From DATKEJ01 sp963768715 (lineage in GTDB: Bacteria; Bacteroidota; Rhodothermia; Rhodothermales; DATKEJ01), in the NCBI GenBank assembly GCA_963768715.1, contig CAVYJC010000005.1, forward strand, positions 62,001 to 126,000: 64,000 nt of DNA, in the 5' to 3' direction. The position numbers were made by a program, and so were the translations under genes. How positions within the stretch are numbered: position 1 is the stretch's first letter; every line of letters begins with the position of its first letter. The notes beneath the pieces are model-generated. The model saw only the letters and a list, made by a program, of their open reading frames with translations. It was not told the origin of the DNA and did no database searches. This document shows positions 1 to 10,957 of this stretch, piece by piece.

Positions 1-2722
1 TTCGCGTCCAGAAGCGTCCGATAGACGAAGTACGTCAATCCGTCAAAATTCTTCTCCGCCTGTTCCTTCTTTCGGGCCTCGTTCGATTCGACCTCCGTCA
101 GCAGCTCAGCCAATGCCTCAGCGGTGCTCGTCTGTCGGCTCTCGAAACTCTCCTGCACCGCGCGGGCCCGCTCGGCCATGGCGATCAGGTTCGGATCCGC
201 GCTGCTTTCCTCGGCCAGCTTTTCGATGCTCTTGACGAGGTTGATGACCTTGGTGCCATCGCCGCCCTCCTTCTTCTTGATCAGCTCAATCGTATCGGCG
301 TTGATCTCCACGAACGAATCCACGCGATCGACGCCGTAACTGCCGACCTGCTCCTGCACCAACTCGTTCGTCTTCTTCTGGAAGTCGCGATCGACGTAGA
401 CGGTGCGCGTGTATGCCTTGCGGACGATGTCGTAGATGGCCGACAGCGTCCCGTAATCCTCGATGAACGGCCGCAAGAAAGCATCCGGTGAGATGACCTC
501 GTAGAGCATCTCGATTTCCTTGTACTCTTTGAAGAACTCCTTGCGGCGCTCGGGATCCCGGAAGTGCTCGATGAGCGTGTCAACGTCCTTGTCGTTGAAA
601 CTGCGCTCGATCAGGCCGAGGTATGCCGGCGCCTTGGACTCCATCTTGTCCTGAAACAGCGCCTTCAGCAGCTTGAGATCCTTGACGATGGCGTTCACCT
701 CCTCGCTGTCGAACGCCAGGGCCTTCTCCAACTTGTCGAAGATCCCGACGAAGTCGAGGACGAATCCGTGCGGCTTGACCATCTCGGCGGACTCGTTCTC
801 GTACGGCCGGTTCACCCGCGCGATCGCCTGCAGCAGCGTGTGATCGCGCATCGGCTTGTCGAGGTACATCGCGTAGAGCACCGGCGCGTCGAATCCGGTG
901 AGCAGCTTTTCGGTGACGATGAGGATCTTCGGATACTGGTCGAGCTTGTTGAAGCCTTCCGGATCTGCCGCTCCTTTTTCGGATCGAGGTGGAATTCCTT
1001 CAGCAGCGCGGAATCGTTGTTGTTGCCGGTGTAGACGACCTCCGAATACTCGCTCGGGAGGAATTCGTCGAGCGCGTGCTTGTAGTGCGCGCATGCCTCC
1101 CGGTCGACGGCCACCAGGAAGGCCTTGTAGCCCAGCGGTTCGACGTTCTCGACGATAGTGCTCCGCCACGAACTGAGCCACCAGTTCGGATGCGCTCCTT
1201 GCCCTTCAGGAAATTCTTCAGGTTCACCGCCCGGTCGAGGATCTTGTTCAGCTCCTCGATGTCGGCTACGCCTTCCGCTTCCGCCAGTGACAGGAATTCC
1301 TTGTCCAGCACCTCGTGCGGCACGAGCATCTCGTTCTGCGCGAGGTCGTAGAAGAGCGGCAGAGTGGTACCGTCCTCGATACTGTCGGCGATCGAGTACT
1401 TGTGGAGGTAGCCCTTGTCGTCCTCGCAGCCGAACGTCTTGAACGTGCCCTTGCCGTAGACGGTCTTGTCGACCGGCGTGCCGGTGAATCCGATGTAGCT
1501 CGCGTTCGGAAGGCCGGCCATCAGGAAGTTGCCGAGGTCGCCGCCCGTGGTCCGGTGCGCCTCGTCGATCAGCACGTAGATATTCGAGCGCATGTTCAGA
1601 TTCGCCGGCATGTCGCGAAACTTGTGGATCATCGTCACGATGATGCCGCGGTAGTCGTCCCTGAGCAGTTTGTTCAGTCGATCGATGCTGTACGCGTGCT
1701 CCAGATTGCCGAGTCCGAGCGCAGCCAGGTTCTTCAGCATCTGATCTTCCAACTCGTTGCGGTCGATCATCAGCAGGATCGTCGGCTTTTCGGCCTCGGG
1801 CGCGCGGAAGAGCATTTCCGCCGCCTTGATCATGGTGAAGGTCTTGCCGCTGCCCTGCGTGTGCCAGACGAGGCCGCGGGTACGGACGGATCGAGCGCGC
1901 GACGGACGACCCGCTCTACGCCGGTCACCTGGTGCTGGCGCAGGATGTACTTGTTCAGCTCCTCGTCTTTTTCGGCGAACAGGATGTACTCCTTCAGAAA
2001 TGCGAGCACCTGCGGGATGGCGCAGAAGCTCTTGATCTTCGTCTCCAGCTTGCCGACCTCGTCGTCCTTCCAGGTGAAGATGTTGCGCCGGACCGTATTC
2101 CAGGTCACCCCGTAGGAGAATCCGATCGCGTCGGTGGCGGTGAAGATCTGCTCCGGGACGAACACTTCGGGCGTTTCGCGATGGTAGCGGCGGATCTGGT
2201 CGATCCCGAGCGCGATCGCCTCGTCCTTGTTCGCGTTCTTGCACTCGATGACGAGCACAGGGATGCCGTTGATGAGGAAGACGACGTCCTCGCGCGTGCC
2301 GTAGTGCCCGTTGTGGAAGGCGAACTCCTCGGTGACCTCGTAGACATTGCGGGTCGGATCGTCGTAGTCGATCAGGATCAGGTCGCGTTCGCGGTTCTCC
2401 TCCGCGTCGAAGAATTTCCCGCGGTTGCGGAGGTGTTCGACGAAATCGCGGTTGCCGTAAATGTCCGCGTGAAAGTGGCGGAACCTCCCGAGCAGCGCGC
2501 CCTTCCGCCTCGGTATATCGCGGATTGAACTCCCGGACTTTGGCGTCGAGAAGGTCATCGAAGAACAGCGACGCACCTCGTCGCCTGGTCCTTGGGTGGA
2601 GCGTCGTGATCAAAATTGCGGCGTCGCTCGGCCTCCTCCCGTGGCACGAACTTCCACCCCACATCCCCGGCGTATTCGAGGATGCGGGCCTGGACGGTCT
2701 TGTGTTCGCCGGGCTTGGGCAT
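1..2722 (-). CDS. hsdR: Type I restriction endonuclease subunit R, HsdR (partial, several frameshifts)
   Basis: Motor/nuclease subunit of a type I restriction-modification complex, which translocates DNA using ATP and cleaves unmethylated DNA. The ATG at 2722 opens MPKPGEHKTVQARILEYAG. An N-terminal PD-(D/E)xK-type nuclease region contains VLVIECKNANK. Superfamily 2 helicase motifs follow: TQGSGKT (Walker A), LIDEAHRT (DEAH box) and GFTGTP. The C-terminal helical region leaves the window at base 1, so the gene is partial. The reading frame changes near 2580, 2505, 1885, 1190, 1160 and 960, yet each segment aligns smoothly with the next. This looks like indel errors or very recent decay. The start lies 4 bp after the Fic stop, so the two genes are probably co-transcribed from the operator-rich promoter near 4120-4320. 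Confidence 0.9.
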
Positions 2723-2726
2723 CGAG

Positions 2727-4117
2727 CTATTTCCACCGTGATTTCCACGCATTGAACTCCCGTGGGCGGAGCCTGTAACGAGCAATGTTGCCTTCGTGCA
2801 GACTCTCTAGTTCTGTCGTCGATAACTTGAACGAATCTCGACCTGTCGTCTCTCCGGCACATTACCCTCCACATTGGCTTCTATCCAGTGGTCGGCAAGA
2901 GGTCTGGCTCATCGCTCCCTGAACGATCTCGCGAATGAAGGACTTGATCTGGGTTCGGTACTTTAGTCTGATCGGATCGGGCTCACCCAGCGAATTCACG
3001 GACCGCTTTGTATCGAGCGGCTGATCGCCCATACGCCCAAACGTACAGGTCACGTAGATATTCCACGCGATTCAGTTCGTACACACCTAGCAGGCCTCCG
3101 ACGTAGTCCTCCTGCGCCACGTCGATAAAAGACAACGGGCAGAGATTGTGCCGTATAAGCGGAAGGTTCGCTGCCAACCGGGACACCCTCTTGTTAACAT
3201 CCTCAAAAGGTTGAAGATATGGCAAGTGAACCATTACAAAGAACGACTGCTCGAACGGATCCTTGATGGCGGCCGCCTTCTCCAGAATCTGGTCAAAGTG
3301 TTCCTCAATCGTTTGTGGTACCTCAAGTGGATAGAAGACCGATCCGGAGATGCCCACGGCGCGCTGTCGGAGTCGTCCACCTGCCGCTGGATCGGCCAGC
3401 AGGTTGTCGGATAGCAGCGCATGGATATTCAGGATGGTGTATCGGTTGAACCCGATTTCTTCCGCCTGCTCGGCGAGCATCTCGATCGCCGCCTTGTGAT
3501 TCAGGATCATCTGGGTTTCCTCGGCGGCCTTTCCTTCGGCGGTCTCACCGAGTTCAACCAGACGCTTCTGTTTCGAGTAATGAGTACGTGTTTCCTTCGA
3601 GCCGGCTCGAGTTCCAGGATAGATCGATAAGAAGCCGGTGCAGTATCTGGCGCAGGTACGTGCCGGCCGGGAGGTCGGCGAGTCCGACTTCGCCGACCCT
3701 GGCGAGGCGTCGTCTCAATTCGTTAGGTAAGTATGCCGTCTTGTTCGGGACGTACGAATCCAAGAAGTCGGCGTTGTAGCCCACTGGATGACGAGCCGTT
3801 ACGGGTCTCGTTACCACGCTCGCGGATCGCTTGCGATTCGGATGGAGAGCCAGCCATCGTTGTTGAACCGGAACGATAATCGCGGTTTCCGAGGGCTCTT
3901 CCTCGCGTTTGGGCAGGACGTATCGTCGTGCCCGCCCCTCTCCAACTGGCACTATCCGTCCTTCCTCGAGTAGGAGCTGCAGACGTCGAGCAAGGGTTCG
4001 GCGACTGAGGTCGAGTTCCGGCGCCTCCATGATATCAGCCGGCGATGCACCGTCAGGATATCTCCCCACGACCTCGAGAATGACATCGAGTTCTTCTTGC
4101 GAGACTCGAGTTGGCAT
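2727..4117 (-). CDS. Winged-helix/Fic-family protein, candidate autoregulator (frameshifted)
   Basis: Fic-fold protein of about 460 residues after joining frames. Residues 1-70 look like a winged helix (SRRTLARRLQLLLEEGRI, then a basic wing). The inhibitory-helix motif SSRLEGN follows near residue 175 (class II Fic pattern S/TxxxE-G/N). The Fic loop reads QPFEDVNKR at 3187-3213 instead of HPFxDGNGR, so the catalytic His is Gln. The frame changes near 3560, 2990, 2905 and 2850. Joined, it ends in TTELESLHEGNIARYRLRP and stops at 2727. Canonical Fic enzymes AMPylate proteins, so the lost His argues against that activity here. The start codon lies inside one copy of the TGGCATGATTCG repeat that fills its promoter, which suggests autoregulation. 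The wHTH operator role is inferred. Confidence 0.8.
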
Positions 4118-4259
4118 GATTCGTTGTTATTATGGCACGATTTTCATTGGTCATGCCACTTCAGGCCTTTATGTGGCACAAATATACATAATCATGCCAA
4201 ATAAACCTCCTACTTGGCAATATTAAGACGAATCATGCCATTTTAGGTGGCATGATTCG
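4112..4259. promoter_or_regulatory. Operator array of TGGCATGATT half-sites upstream of fic-hsdR
   Basis: The interval between the ATPase stop (4325) and the Fic start (4117) carries about eight copies of one half-site in both orientations. Exact copies of TGGCATGATTCG lie at 4112-4123 and 4248-4259, and the exact complement CGAATCATGCCA lies at 4229-4240. Weaker copies lie near 4133, 4149, 4174, 4191 and 4215. The pair at 4229-4259 is a perfect 12-bp inverted repeat with a 7-bp spacer. The region is markedly AT-rich compared with its flanks. This fits a promoter repressed by a helix-turn-helix protein, most simply the Fic protein encoded next to it. The assignment of the binding protein is inference. 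Confidence 0.75.
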
Positions 4260-4324
4260 CCAACGTTAGCCCAAGCAGAGAGACAGCGCTCCGGCCACTG
4301 GGACCGGGCCACACAATTGAATCG

Positions 4325-6506
4325 TCAGAGAGTACTGACTTGGCGATAGAGTCTTTTCAAATGTTGAGCCGACAAATCAAGAATTGGCTCATACATGAAA
4401 GAATTGAGATGAATATTCTCTGGTGTCATCAGATTAACCCGATTAAGGAGTGACAAAATGTCCGCCTCGGTGGGGAAATCTTCCTTGAATCGCTGTATCA
4501 ACTGAACAGTCTGATTTCTCGCAATCCCCTGCCAAAACTGATTGTCATTGATGCGCCCGATCATGTATTCCTCGGACTTTAGTCGGATAGCAATTGAGAG
4601 AACAACTTTTTCTTCGAGGAGCGCTGAATCCGCTGGATCGCCGACAATGGCATCAGCAACACTAAAGATCAAATCCTTGACGGGCCTACCTTGATTGGCG
4701 AGAACGAGGTTGGCCTGATCGTGAAGAACCGTCTGGATCAATCCTTGCAGGTCAGAAATATCAAACTGATCTGTGTCGCTCTTAACGTGCAGGAGGGACG
4801 TCAACTTCATGTACGAGTCATCGTCACCTGAGAATTCAGCCAAGTTCCTAATGAAAGGTATGGACGCAATGAGTTTTCGCTCGTTGTCCAAATGCATGCG
4901 CCAATCAGAGAACGGCGCTGAGTTCTGATATACCTCTTCCTCCAGGTGGATTTCGCTATCCTCTTTGCTCGCGAGTATCCGATTTCGCCGACCTAAGTGA
5001 AGCCTGCCTGATACAGATCGATAGAAATCGAAATTGTGACTCAAGACAATCTGTTGAAACCCGTCTTCGGCAGCGACCTCCATCAAGTATTCAATGATGG
5101 CATACTTGTTCTTGTAATCGAACGAGTCCGCGATGTCGTCCACGATGAATAGCGTTGCTTGTTTTTGAGCCTTTCTTGCCTCGACCTCGAAAATAATATT
5201 GAGGATGTAGAGAGCGCGCCTCTCACCGCTGCTCAACACTTTCATTAGATCATTTTCTTCGACACGGGCCGTAGCACAATTTGGATCGCTGAAGATCCTC
5301 AAGAAAATCAAAGAGTATGCTCGGCGCATCACGTCTCAGAATCACGTCATCCTGATTGTCGATACGCACCACGAAAGGCACCAAGAAGCGCTCATTGAAA
5401 ATATCTATGACCTCACTCCACTTCGTTCGTTCTGCCCTAGCCTCGTCAACGATCGCAGCTATTTCGTCTTTGCCTTGGCTGTACGAAGTGTAAAGGTCAT
5501 CATAGGAATCTCTGGTTCGAATCAGATATTCGACCCACAGCTTCTGTCGCAAGCGATCCGTGTTTGACAGTTCCGTTAGTATGATTGGATTGTCCTCCAA
5601 ACAAGTTCGGAATCGTCTGAGGTCAGCATTCTTGGTTACTTGTCTGTCGATCGCCTCAAACGCAGTTCTGAGCTTCTCGTCCGTGAGAATCAGGTTCTTC
5701 TCGTCCTGGATCGCTTGCTCCAAGTCTTGAATCGTAGCAACTTCAACTCGATTGCCTCCGATATTCAAAAGAACGCTGTGGTTCGCCTTGAAAAAGCCAT
5801 TTGACTCAAGGTTCTTGGCGATGTCAGCTGCATTGTTGTGGGTGAAGACTCCCTTCCTGAAGAACGTGGACTTATCCAACAGTTCATCGTACTTCTCGAT
5901 GTACTCTTCAATTTTGCTCCTAAAATCCTGATCCTGCAGAATTGTATCGACCTTAGGATTGAAAATGTCGGCGTAGGTCACGTCACCCAGTGGCGTTGCT
6001 GATCCATCTTCAATCTCGCGTCGAACGCGCCCTATGGCGGTGAAGAAGCTGTCCCTGTCGTGTGTAATAGAATCGGCAAACTCCTCAAGAATGCCAGATC
6101 GTAAACCCGTAAATGGTTTCAGTGCGACTGAAAGGGCTTGGGCCTTCTGATCAATATCCTTGTGGATCAACTCATAGCGCTTCCTGAGTTCCTCGTTAAC
6201 GAGGAGAGTCGAAATACGCTCAGAACGATATCCTTCGTCGTACGGTTCAATAACAAACACACTCTGGGGGGCAAGATCGTCACCGTTCTCGTCAACAATA
6301 ACCCGCTTCGTCTCATTGTTAGGCCAAACCCGGTCCGACGAAGGCTCGCCTTTGCTAAGATCCTTGAACGTATTAGCCAAGGATGTCTTCATTACGCCAT
6401 TTGGTGCGTAGATGGTGAAGACATCACCGTGCGAGGCAAAGTCGAACTCTGCTTGGAGTTTCTTAATACCATAACAGTATTCAAGCTCTACATTCAATTT
6501 TTCCAT
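4325..6506 (-). CDS. ABC/SMC-type ATPase in PrrC/RloC position (one frameshift)
   Basis: A protein of about 725 residues split by one frameshift near 5290. The N-terminal piece has an atypical Walker A, APNGVMKTS (residues about 34-42), followed by a long helical region. The C-terminal piece has an ABC signature (LSSGERRAL), Walker B (LFIVDDIADSFD) and an H-loop (IVLSHNFDFYR). It ends in a conserved-looking block, IHLNSFMYEPI. No CxxC zinc hook is present. In E. coli prr, the anticodon nuclease PrrC lies between hsdS and hsdR. This gene occupies the same slot, starting 4 bp after hsdS, so a defence role guarding the R-M complex is likely. A C-terminal HEPN-type nuclease motif is at best degenerate, so nuclease activity is not established. 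Confidence 0.75.
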
Positions 6507-6510
6507 TCGT

Positions 6511-7813
6511 TTATTCGAATTTTGACAACTCGATCCCGGCTACCCGCACCTTCCCCGTCATTAACCGATGAAGCAGCGTACGAAATAGATCTTGGAGCCT
6601 GGACAATTGGAGGCTGCAATCCGAATCTTGCCGTCAGTCACGGCGAGGGCGGATGCGATTTCGATCTGTTCGTCAATCGAGTTCGGGATACCGACCCTTA
6701 CTGCACGAATCTTGGTCGGGGAAGTGTGCTTGACCTTCGAACCTGTTGAGGTCTTTGAAATCTCGACTCGGAAACGGGGGGTGGCGAAAAGGTAGAAGAG
6801 AAACTGTTGGGACAATTGATCTTCTTTCAAATTGGCGATCAGCCCAAGCCGCTGATTGTGTAGATACTTGTTTGATTCGGGTACGAACGCCGCGCTGCCA
6901 AGGAGACCAGATTCTGCTCAGTCATGGCCACGACAAGGTCCCCCTCTTCCAATAGATAGCCATCAGGTATGGGCCCACTGTAGTATTTTGTCTTCTCGCC
7001 CTGATCCCGAAACCGGCCTTCTTCGTGAAAGTGGCCCGGAGTCATAAGCACGAGTTCGCCGGACGATTCAAAGAACTGCCCATCGAATGCGAACCCGTGC
7101 TTGATATCAAAGAACTCGCCAAGCTCCACCACCTCCCACCCTACCGGCACCAACCCTATCTCCGTCTCCTTTTGCTTCTCGCCGCGCAGCCCCTCCGTGA
7201 AGAGCTTATGCATCAGTGCCTTCTTCAGCTCGCTGGTTGTGGCCATGATCCGCTCCTGCGCTTCAATCGCCCCCTGAACCGTCGAAAGGACGTGCGCGAT
7301 TTTCTTTTGCTCGGGAAGTGGGGGGAGGGCCATCGGCAATTCAGCTAATTTCGAACGGGACAGGTTCGGAATTGTCGTAGCGTTTCCACGGCCGATATAC
7401 AGTTTGCCGACCTGAAACGCATACCAAAACCAGAAGACTGCGAACTGAGAATCGACGCTTCCGTTAAGCACCCGCAATCGATGTAGGTGATTCTGGTGGT
7501 AGCAGTGTTCGATGTCGCCTCGCCACATCGCCGTGCGTCCAATGTCACCACCCTCGCACAGAAGGAGGTCCCCATCCCTCAATTCGAGTCGCGATTCTTC
7601 CACCTCGGTGAAGTGCATCTCGTCGAGCTCAGAGAGGTCAAGCCGATCCCATAAGACGTTCTTGGTGCGAAGGAATGGTCGCTGGTTGTCACCAACGCGG
7701 TTCTTCTTCGAGACTTGCTTCCCCTGTTGAATCTCGAATGCGGAATCTACTCGATCGACATTCCACGTTTCGGGAAAGACGCCTATTTCGGTCTCGACCA
7801 TTGGCATTAGCAT
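6511..7813 (-). CDS. hsdS: Type I restriction-modification specificity subunit, HsdS (two frameshifts)
   Basis: DNA-recognition subunit that fixes the target of the methylase and the restriction complex. The N-terminal target-recognition domain ends in the typical conserved helix region LPPLPEQKKIAHVLSTV. The second repeat starts at IGLVPVGWEVVELGEFF. The frame changes near 6837 and again near 6590. Joined, the C-terminus reads LLHRLMTGKVRVAGIEL and stops at 6511, 4 bp before the ATPase start at 6506. Possible start codons at 7813, 7807 and 7801 overlap the hsdM stop at 7807-7809, showing translational coupling. The two half-repeats and two conserved regions match normal HsdS architecture. 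Confidence 0.9.
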
Positions 7814-9379
7814 CCGATTCTATCCAGAATCACTTTCAACTCGCCATCCACCTCCTTCGCTTCCTCCTCAATCGCCCGCAACTCGTCCACGATCTCCCCG
7901 ATCGGACGGTACGTCTCCGCATCGCTCGCATGGATGTACCGGCTTGGGGAAATGTTGTAGTCGTTCTTCTTCAGCTCCGTGCGGTCGACGATGCGGCTAA
8001 GCTTGTCCTCCTCCTTCCATCCGATTAGCACGTCCGCGATACGGTCGATGCCGTCGGGCGGGATGAAGTTCTTGGGATCTCCTTTCTCGAAGATCCGGCT
8101 CGCGTTCACGAGAAAGACCTTGCCCCTCCACTCGTCCGGCTTCGACTTGTTCAAGAAAAGAACGATGCCCGGCGCGGTCGTGTTGTAGAAGAGGTTCTCG
8201 GGTAGGTACAGGACCGCCTCGATCAGGTCGTTCTCGACGAACCACTGGCGGACCGTCTTCTCCTTGTTCGTCCCAGCATTGCCCGATCCGCGGGATGCGG
8301 CGCCCGTGTCAAGCACGACAGCCGCTTGGCCTTTTGCATTCAGGCTGGCGAGGACGTGCTGCACCCACCCCCAGTCGGCGGATGATTTTCCCGGGAAATC
8401 CGGCCCCGGCAGGGAAACGGTCGAGCTCGTCGGCGTCGTAGTCCGCCTCGGCGAACTCAGCCCTGGTTCCACATGGGATTGGCGACCACGCGGTCGAACG
8501 TCCGTAGCCTTCCGCCCTTCCGAAACTTCGGATTCTTGAACGTGTCCCCGATCTCGATCTCGCCCTCCATGTCGTGGATGATCATGTTCATGTTCGCCAT
8601 GGCCCAGGTGTCGGCCGATGTACTCCTGGCCGTACAGCTTGAGCGGGGCGAACGTGCGTGGCTTCTTCCCCTTCATCTTCGTCTCCATGGCGATCTCGCA
8701 CTTGATGAAGAGGCCGCCGGAGCCGCAGCAGGGGTCGTAGATCTCCATGCCGGGCTCGGGCTGCGAGCACCCGGGCCATGATCTCGCCGACCTCGCGCGG
8801 GCGTGTAGAACTCGCCGGCGCTCTGGCCGCCGCCCTCGGCGAATTTGCGGATCAGGTATTCGTAGCTCTTGCCGATGATGTCGGCCTCGACGTCGTCGAG
8901 CCCGAGGCGCTTGGTGCTGATGGCCTCGATGAGGTTGGAGAGCCGGTCGTCGTCGAGGTCGCGCTGGCCGTGGGTGGTGGCGTTGAAATCGACGCGGTCG
9001 ATGATGCCCTGCAGGAGCGGGTTTGCCTTGGCGATGGCCCGCATGTGGGTGGTGACGCCTTCGCCGATCTTGTCCGACGAGCTTGCGGATGACCGACCAG
9101 ACGGGTTGCATCGGGATCGTCCGGCACGAGCGGGAGGTAGAAGCGGACGAGTTTGTGGTCGGCCTTGGCGAGCTGGAAGGCCTTCTTGCGTGAGCCGACT
9201 TCGGCGGCGATGCGGTTCAGTTCGTCGTCAAAGACATCGCAGAGGCGTTTGGTGAAGATGAGCGGGAGGATGAAGTCCTTGTACTTGGGCGCGTCCTTGG
9301 CCCCGCGGATGGAGCAGGCGGCGTCCCAGATCCAGGATTCGAGGGATTTGCCGTTGGGGTTCGTTTTCGATTTCGCCAT
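7807..9379 (-). CDS. hsdM: Type I DNA adenine methyltransferase subunit, HsdM (multiple frameshifts)
   Basis: N6-adenine methyltransferase subunit of the type I system, about 520 residues after joining frames. The N-terminal HsdM helical domain begins MAKSKTNPNGKSLESWIWDA. The SAM-binding motif is DPCCGSGGLF near 8720, and catalytic motif IV reads NPMW near 8470, as in one HsdM subclass, rather than NPPF/Y. The C-terminus reads LKVILDRIGC. The frame changes near 9085, 8800, 8610, 8465 and 8395, while the blocks between remain well conserved. If the indels are real the gene is dead. If they are sequencing errors it is a normal methylase. It is the first R-M gene of the series and follows the gene ending at 9430 by 50 bp. 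Confidence 0.9.
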
Positions 9380-9429
9380 CTCGCTCGCGTCAGTACGTGG
9401 TGGGTCCCTCGGATGTGCCGTCCAGAAAC

Positions 9430-10230
9430 TTAAGGATACAGAGGAGGGTGGGGTTTGGCAAGCCGCATTAGCGCCTGGTTTACATCGAAGATCGAATCGT
9501 CTACCTCGGCGGGAGCAGGAAAGACTTCGATCTCCTCATCCTCGGCCGTCGTTATGCCCCACTTCCGATTCTCCCGGAAATACTCTGTGCGATGTGGTTT
9601 GTCATTCCAGGCATCGGCAATCTTTTCGGGTCCTGGGTATCGGCCGTCGGCTAGGGAGGGATTAGTGGCAGTGAGCATCAGTGCATCCAGATGGAGCGGT
9701 TCACCTGATTCCACCAGACATGGCCAAGGAAACCGCGCCAGTCCTGACACCGGGTTTAAGATTGCAGGCTCGTCTTGCTCATGGCGCAGCGTGCCATAGT
9801 CCGGCGACTCCGTCACGAGGCGCTTCCATCCATCTACGATACTCGTCTTCAGTTCCCGTTCCGGATTCATCAAGAGACCGACAGAACCCCATTTGCCGCT
9901 AACAACCCCACGCCGCATCATCGCAGCATTGCTTTCCACACGCCACAGGCAGGTCGCTTCAGCTACAAGGTCAGCGAAGTCATTGATCGCCTTCGCGAAC
10001 GGCACAACCAGGGCTACACCAGACGCTTGGGCCCCGACAACACAAGAACCAGAGAACACCATTGTGAATGTGTGATCGCGGCCCCTGGAGCACCTCCCGT
10101 ACCGGATCGGAGCCGTCACGAGAGCTCGATCCTTCATTGAGAGGCGCTTGGTGCGCCAATCCGCACGCAAGGGTGATGGGTCCCAAGCGAGGGATCCGGC
10201 AATGAGTACTCCAGCCTTCATACCCCGCAC
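9430..10230 (-). CDS. Uncharacterised protein, possible gamma-glutamylcyclotransferase-like N-terminus
   Basis: I do not recognise this 266-residue protein. The N-terminal strand AGVLIAGSLAWDPSPL recalls the YGSLxWDP nucleotide-like loop of gamma-glutamylcyclotransferase folds (ChaC/GGCT), and APIRYGRCSRGRDHTFTM follows. That resemblance is weak. No signal peptide or membrane segment is visible. ATG at 10221 is an alternative start. It begins 4 bp after the stop of the gene at 10234 and lies in the same direction as hsdM, so it is probably part of the defence operon. Confidence 0.6.
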   Translation of the reverse strand: MRGMKAGVLIAGSLAWDPSPLRADWRTKRLSMKDRALVTAPIRYGRCSRGRDHTFTMVFSGSCVVGAQASGVALVVPFAKAINDFADLVAEATCLWRVESNAAMMRRGVVSGKWGSVGLLMNPERELKTSIVDGWKRLVTESPDYGTLRHEQDEPAILNPVSGLARFPWPCLVESGEPLHLDALMLTATNPSLADGRYPGPEKIADAWNDKPHRTEYFRENRKWGITTAEDEEIEVFPAPAEVDDSIFDVNQALMRLAKPHPPLYP

Positions 10231-10233
10231 CAG

Positions 10234-10947
10234 TTAGCTGTCACTGCGATTGTGCGTTTCAGACGCGGACCAGCAAGAACGGAGAAGGCCCCGAACCTTC
10301 TTGCCGAGTGGGGTGATGCTGGCCGTCAACTCCTGACCTTCGACCCTATAATTGTCTCCCCTTTTCCAATCCCACTCGTCCTCAACTCGGATCTCGAGCT
10401 CGTCGATCTCAAACAGGCCTGCGCTCATCATGCCGCTGGTCCACCAAAGAAACCCTCGTTCCTCGTCTGATTCGACAAAATGAAGCAGATCTTCAGAAGT
10501 CACAACCTGTATCGCAGCACAGGCGTGCAAGAACTCCCCATAGGACAGGTCGCCTCGAAGAAAAGCTCCAAACAAATGCCCAATGATTCGTGCATTCTCG
10601 TGGTCCTCCGATCTATCGAGAATGTAGAGTAGTTTCTCCCCTACACGTGTTCGGAAATCCCTGGACTCATCGATCCTTGATATGATCTTTACCCGCTCAT
10701 CGACCGGTACCGAAGGTAGGGCGGCCAGGAAATACAACAGCTTTTTGATGAAAAGTCGGTCTCGGATGCTCACTCCCACTTTGGCTAGACCAACAATTGT
10801 CCCGACGATTGGAAGCTCCTTGACCACGCCTTCTTCCAGGAAAGTGTCAGCTATTGATTCCGCCAGCGGAACGGTTAGAGACTCAAGGTTGCTGGCCACC
10901 AGTGTGTCAGACAACGCGACTGATAGGTCTGATATTCTTGCAGGCAT
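10234..10947 (-). CDS. Uncharacterised protein with a central hydrophobic helix
   Basis: An unrecognised 237-residue protein. A hydrophobic, glycine-containing stretch (LPIVGTIVGLAKVGVSI, about residues 45-61) could insert in a membrane or pack as a helical hairpin, and is followed by basic, helical sequence (RDRLFIKKLLYFL). The C-terminal half is acidic and soluble-looking. It starts 10 bp after the PIN-domain gene and ends 4 bp before the next gene. Small proteins with one amphipathic or membrane segment are common effectors in defence operons, but nothing here proves that role. Confidence 0.6.
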   Translation of the reverse strand: MPARISDLSVALSDTLVASNLESLTVPLAESIADTFLEEGVVKELPIVGTIVGLAKVGVSIRDRLFIKKLLYFLAALPSVPVDERVKIISRIDESRDFRTRVGEKLLYILDRSEDHENARIIGHLFGAFLRGDLSYGEFLHACAAIQVVTSEDLLHFVESDEERGFLWWTSGMMSAGLFEIDELEIRVEDEWDWKRGDNYRVEGQELTASITPLGKKVRGLLRSCWSASETHNRSDS

Positions 10948-10957
10948 TCTGACGACC

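Noticed and set aside
124..2528. Several long plus-strand open frames over hsdR
   Set aside because: They are antisense shadows of a well-recognised minus-strand gene, with Arg/Val-biased translations and no family match.
2862..3053. Separate small gene downstream of the Fic gene
   Set aside because: It reads as the continuation of the Fic protein in another frame (NSLGEPDPIRLKYRTQIKSF), leading to a natural Fic C-terminus at 2727.
4325..6506. RloC assignment for the ATPase
   Set aside because: RloC carries a zinc-hook CxxC in a long coiled coil and a clear nuclease C-terminus; neither is visible.
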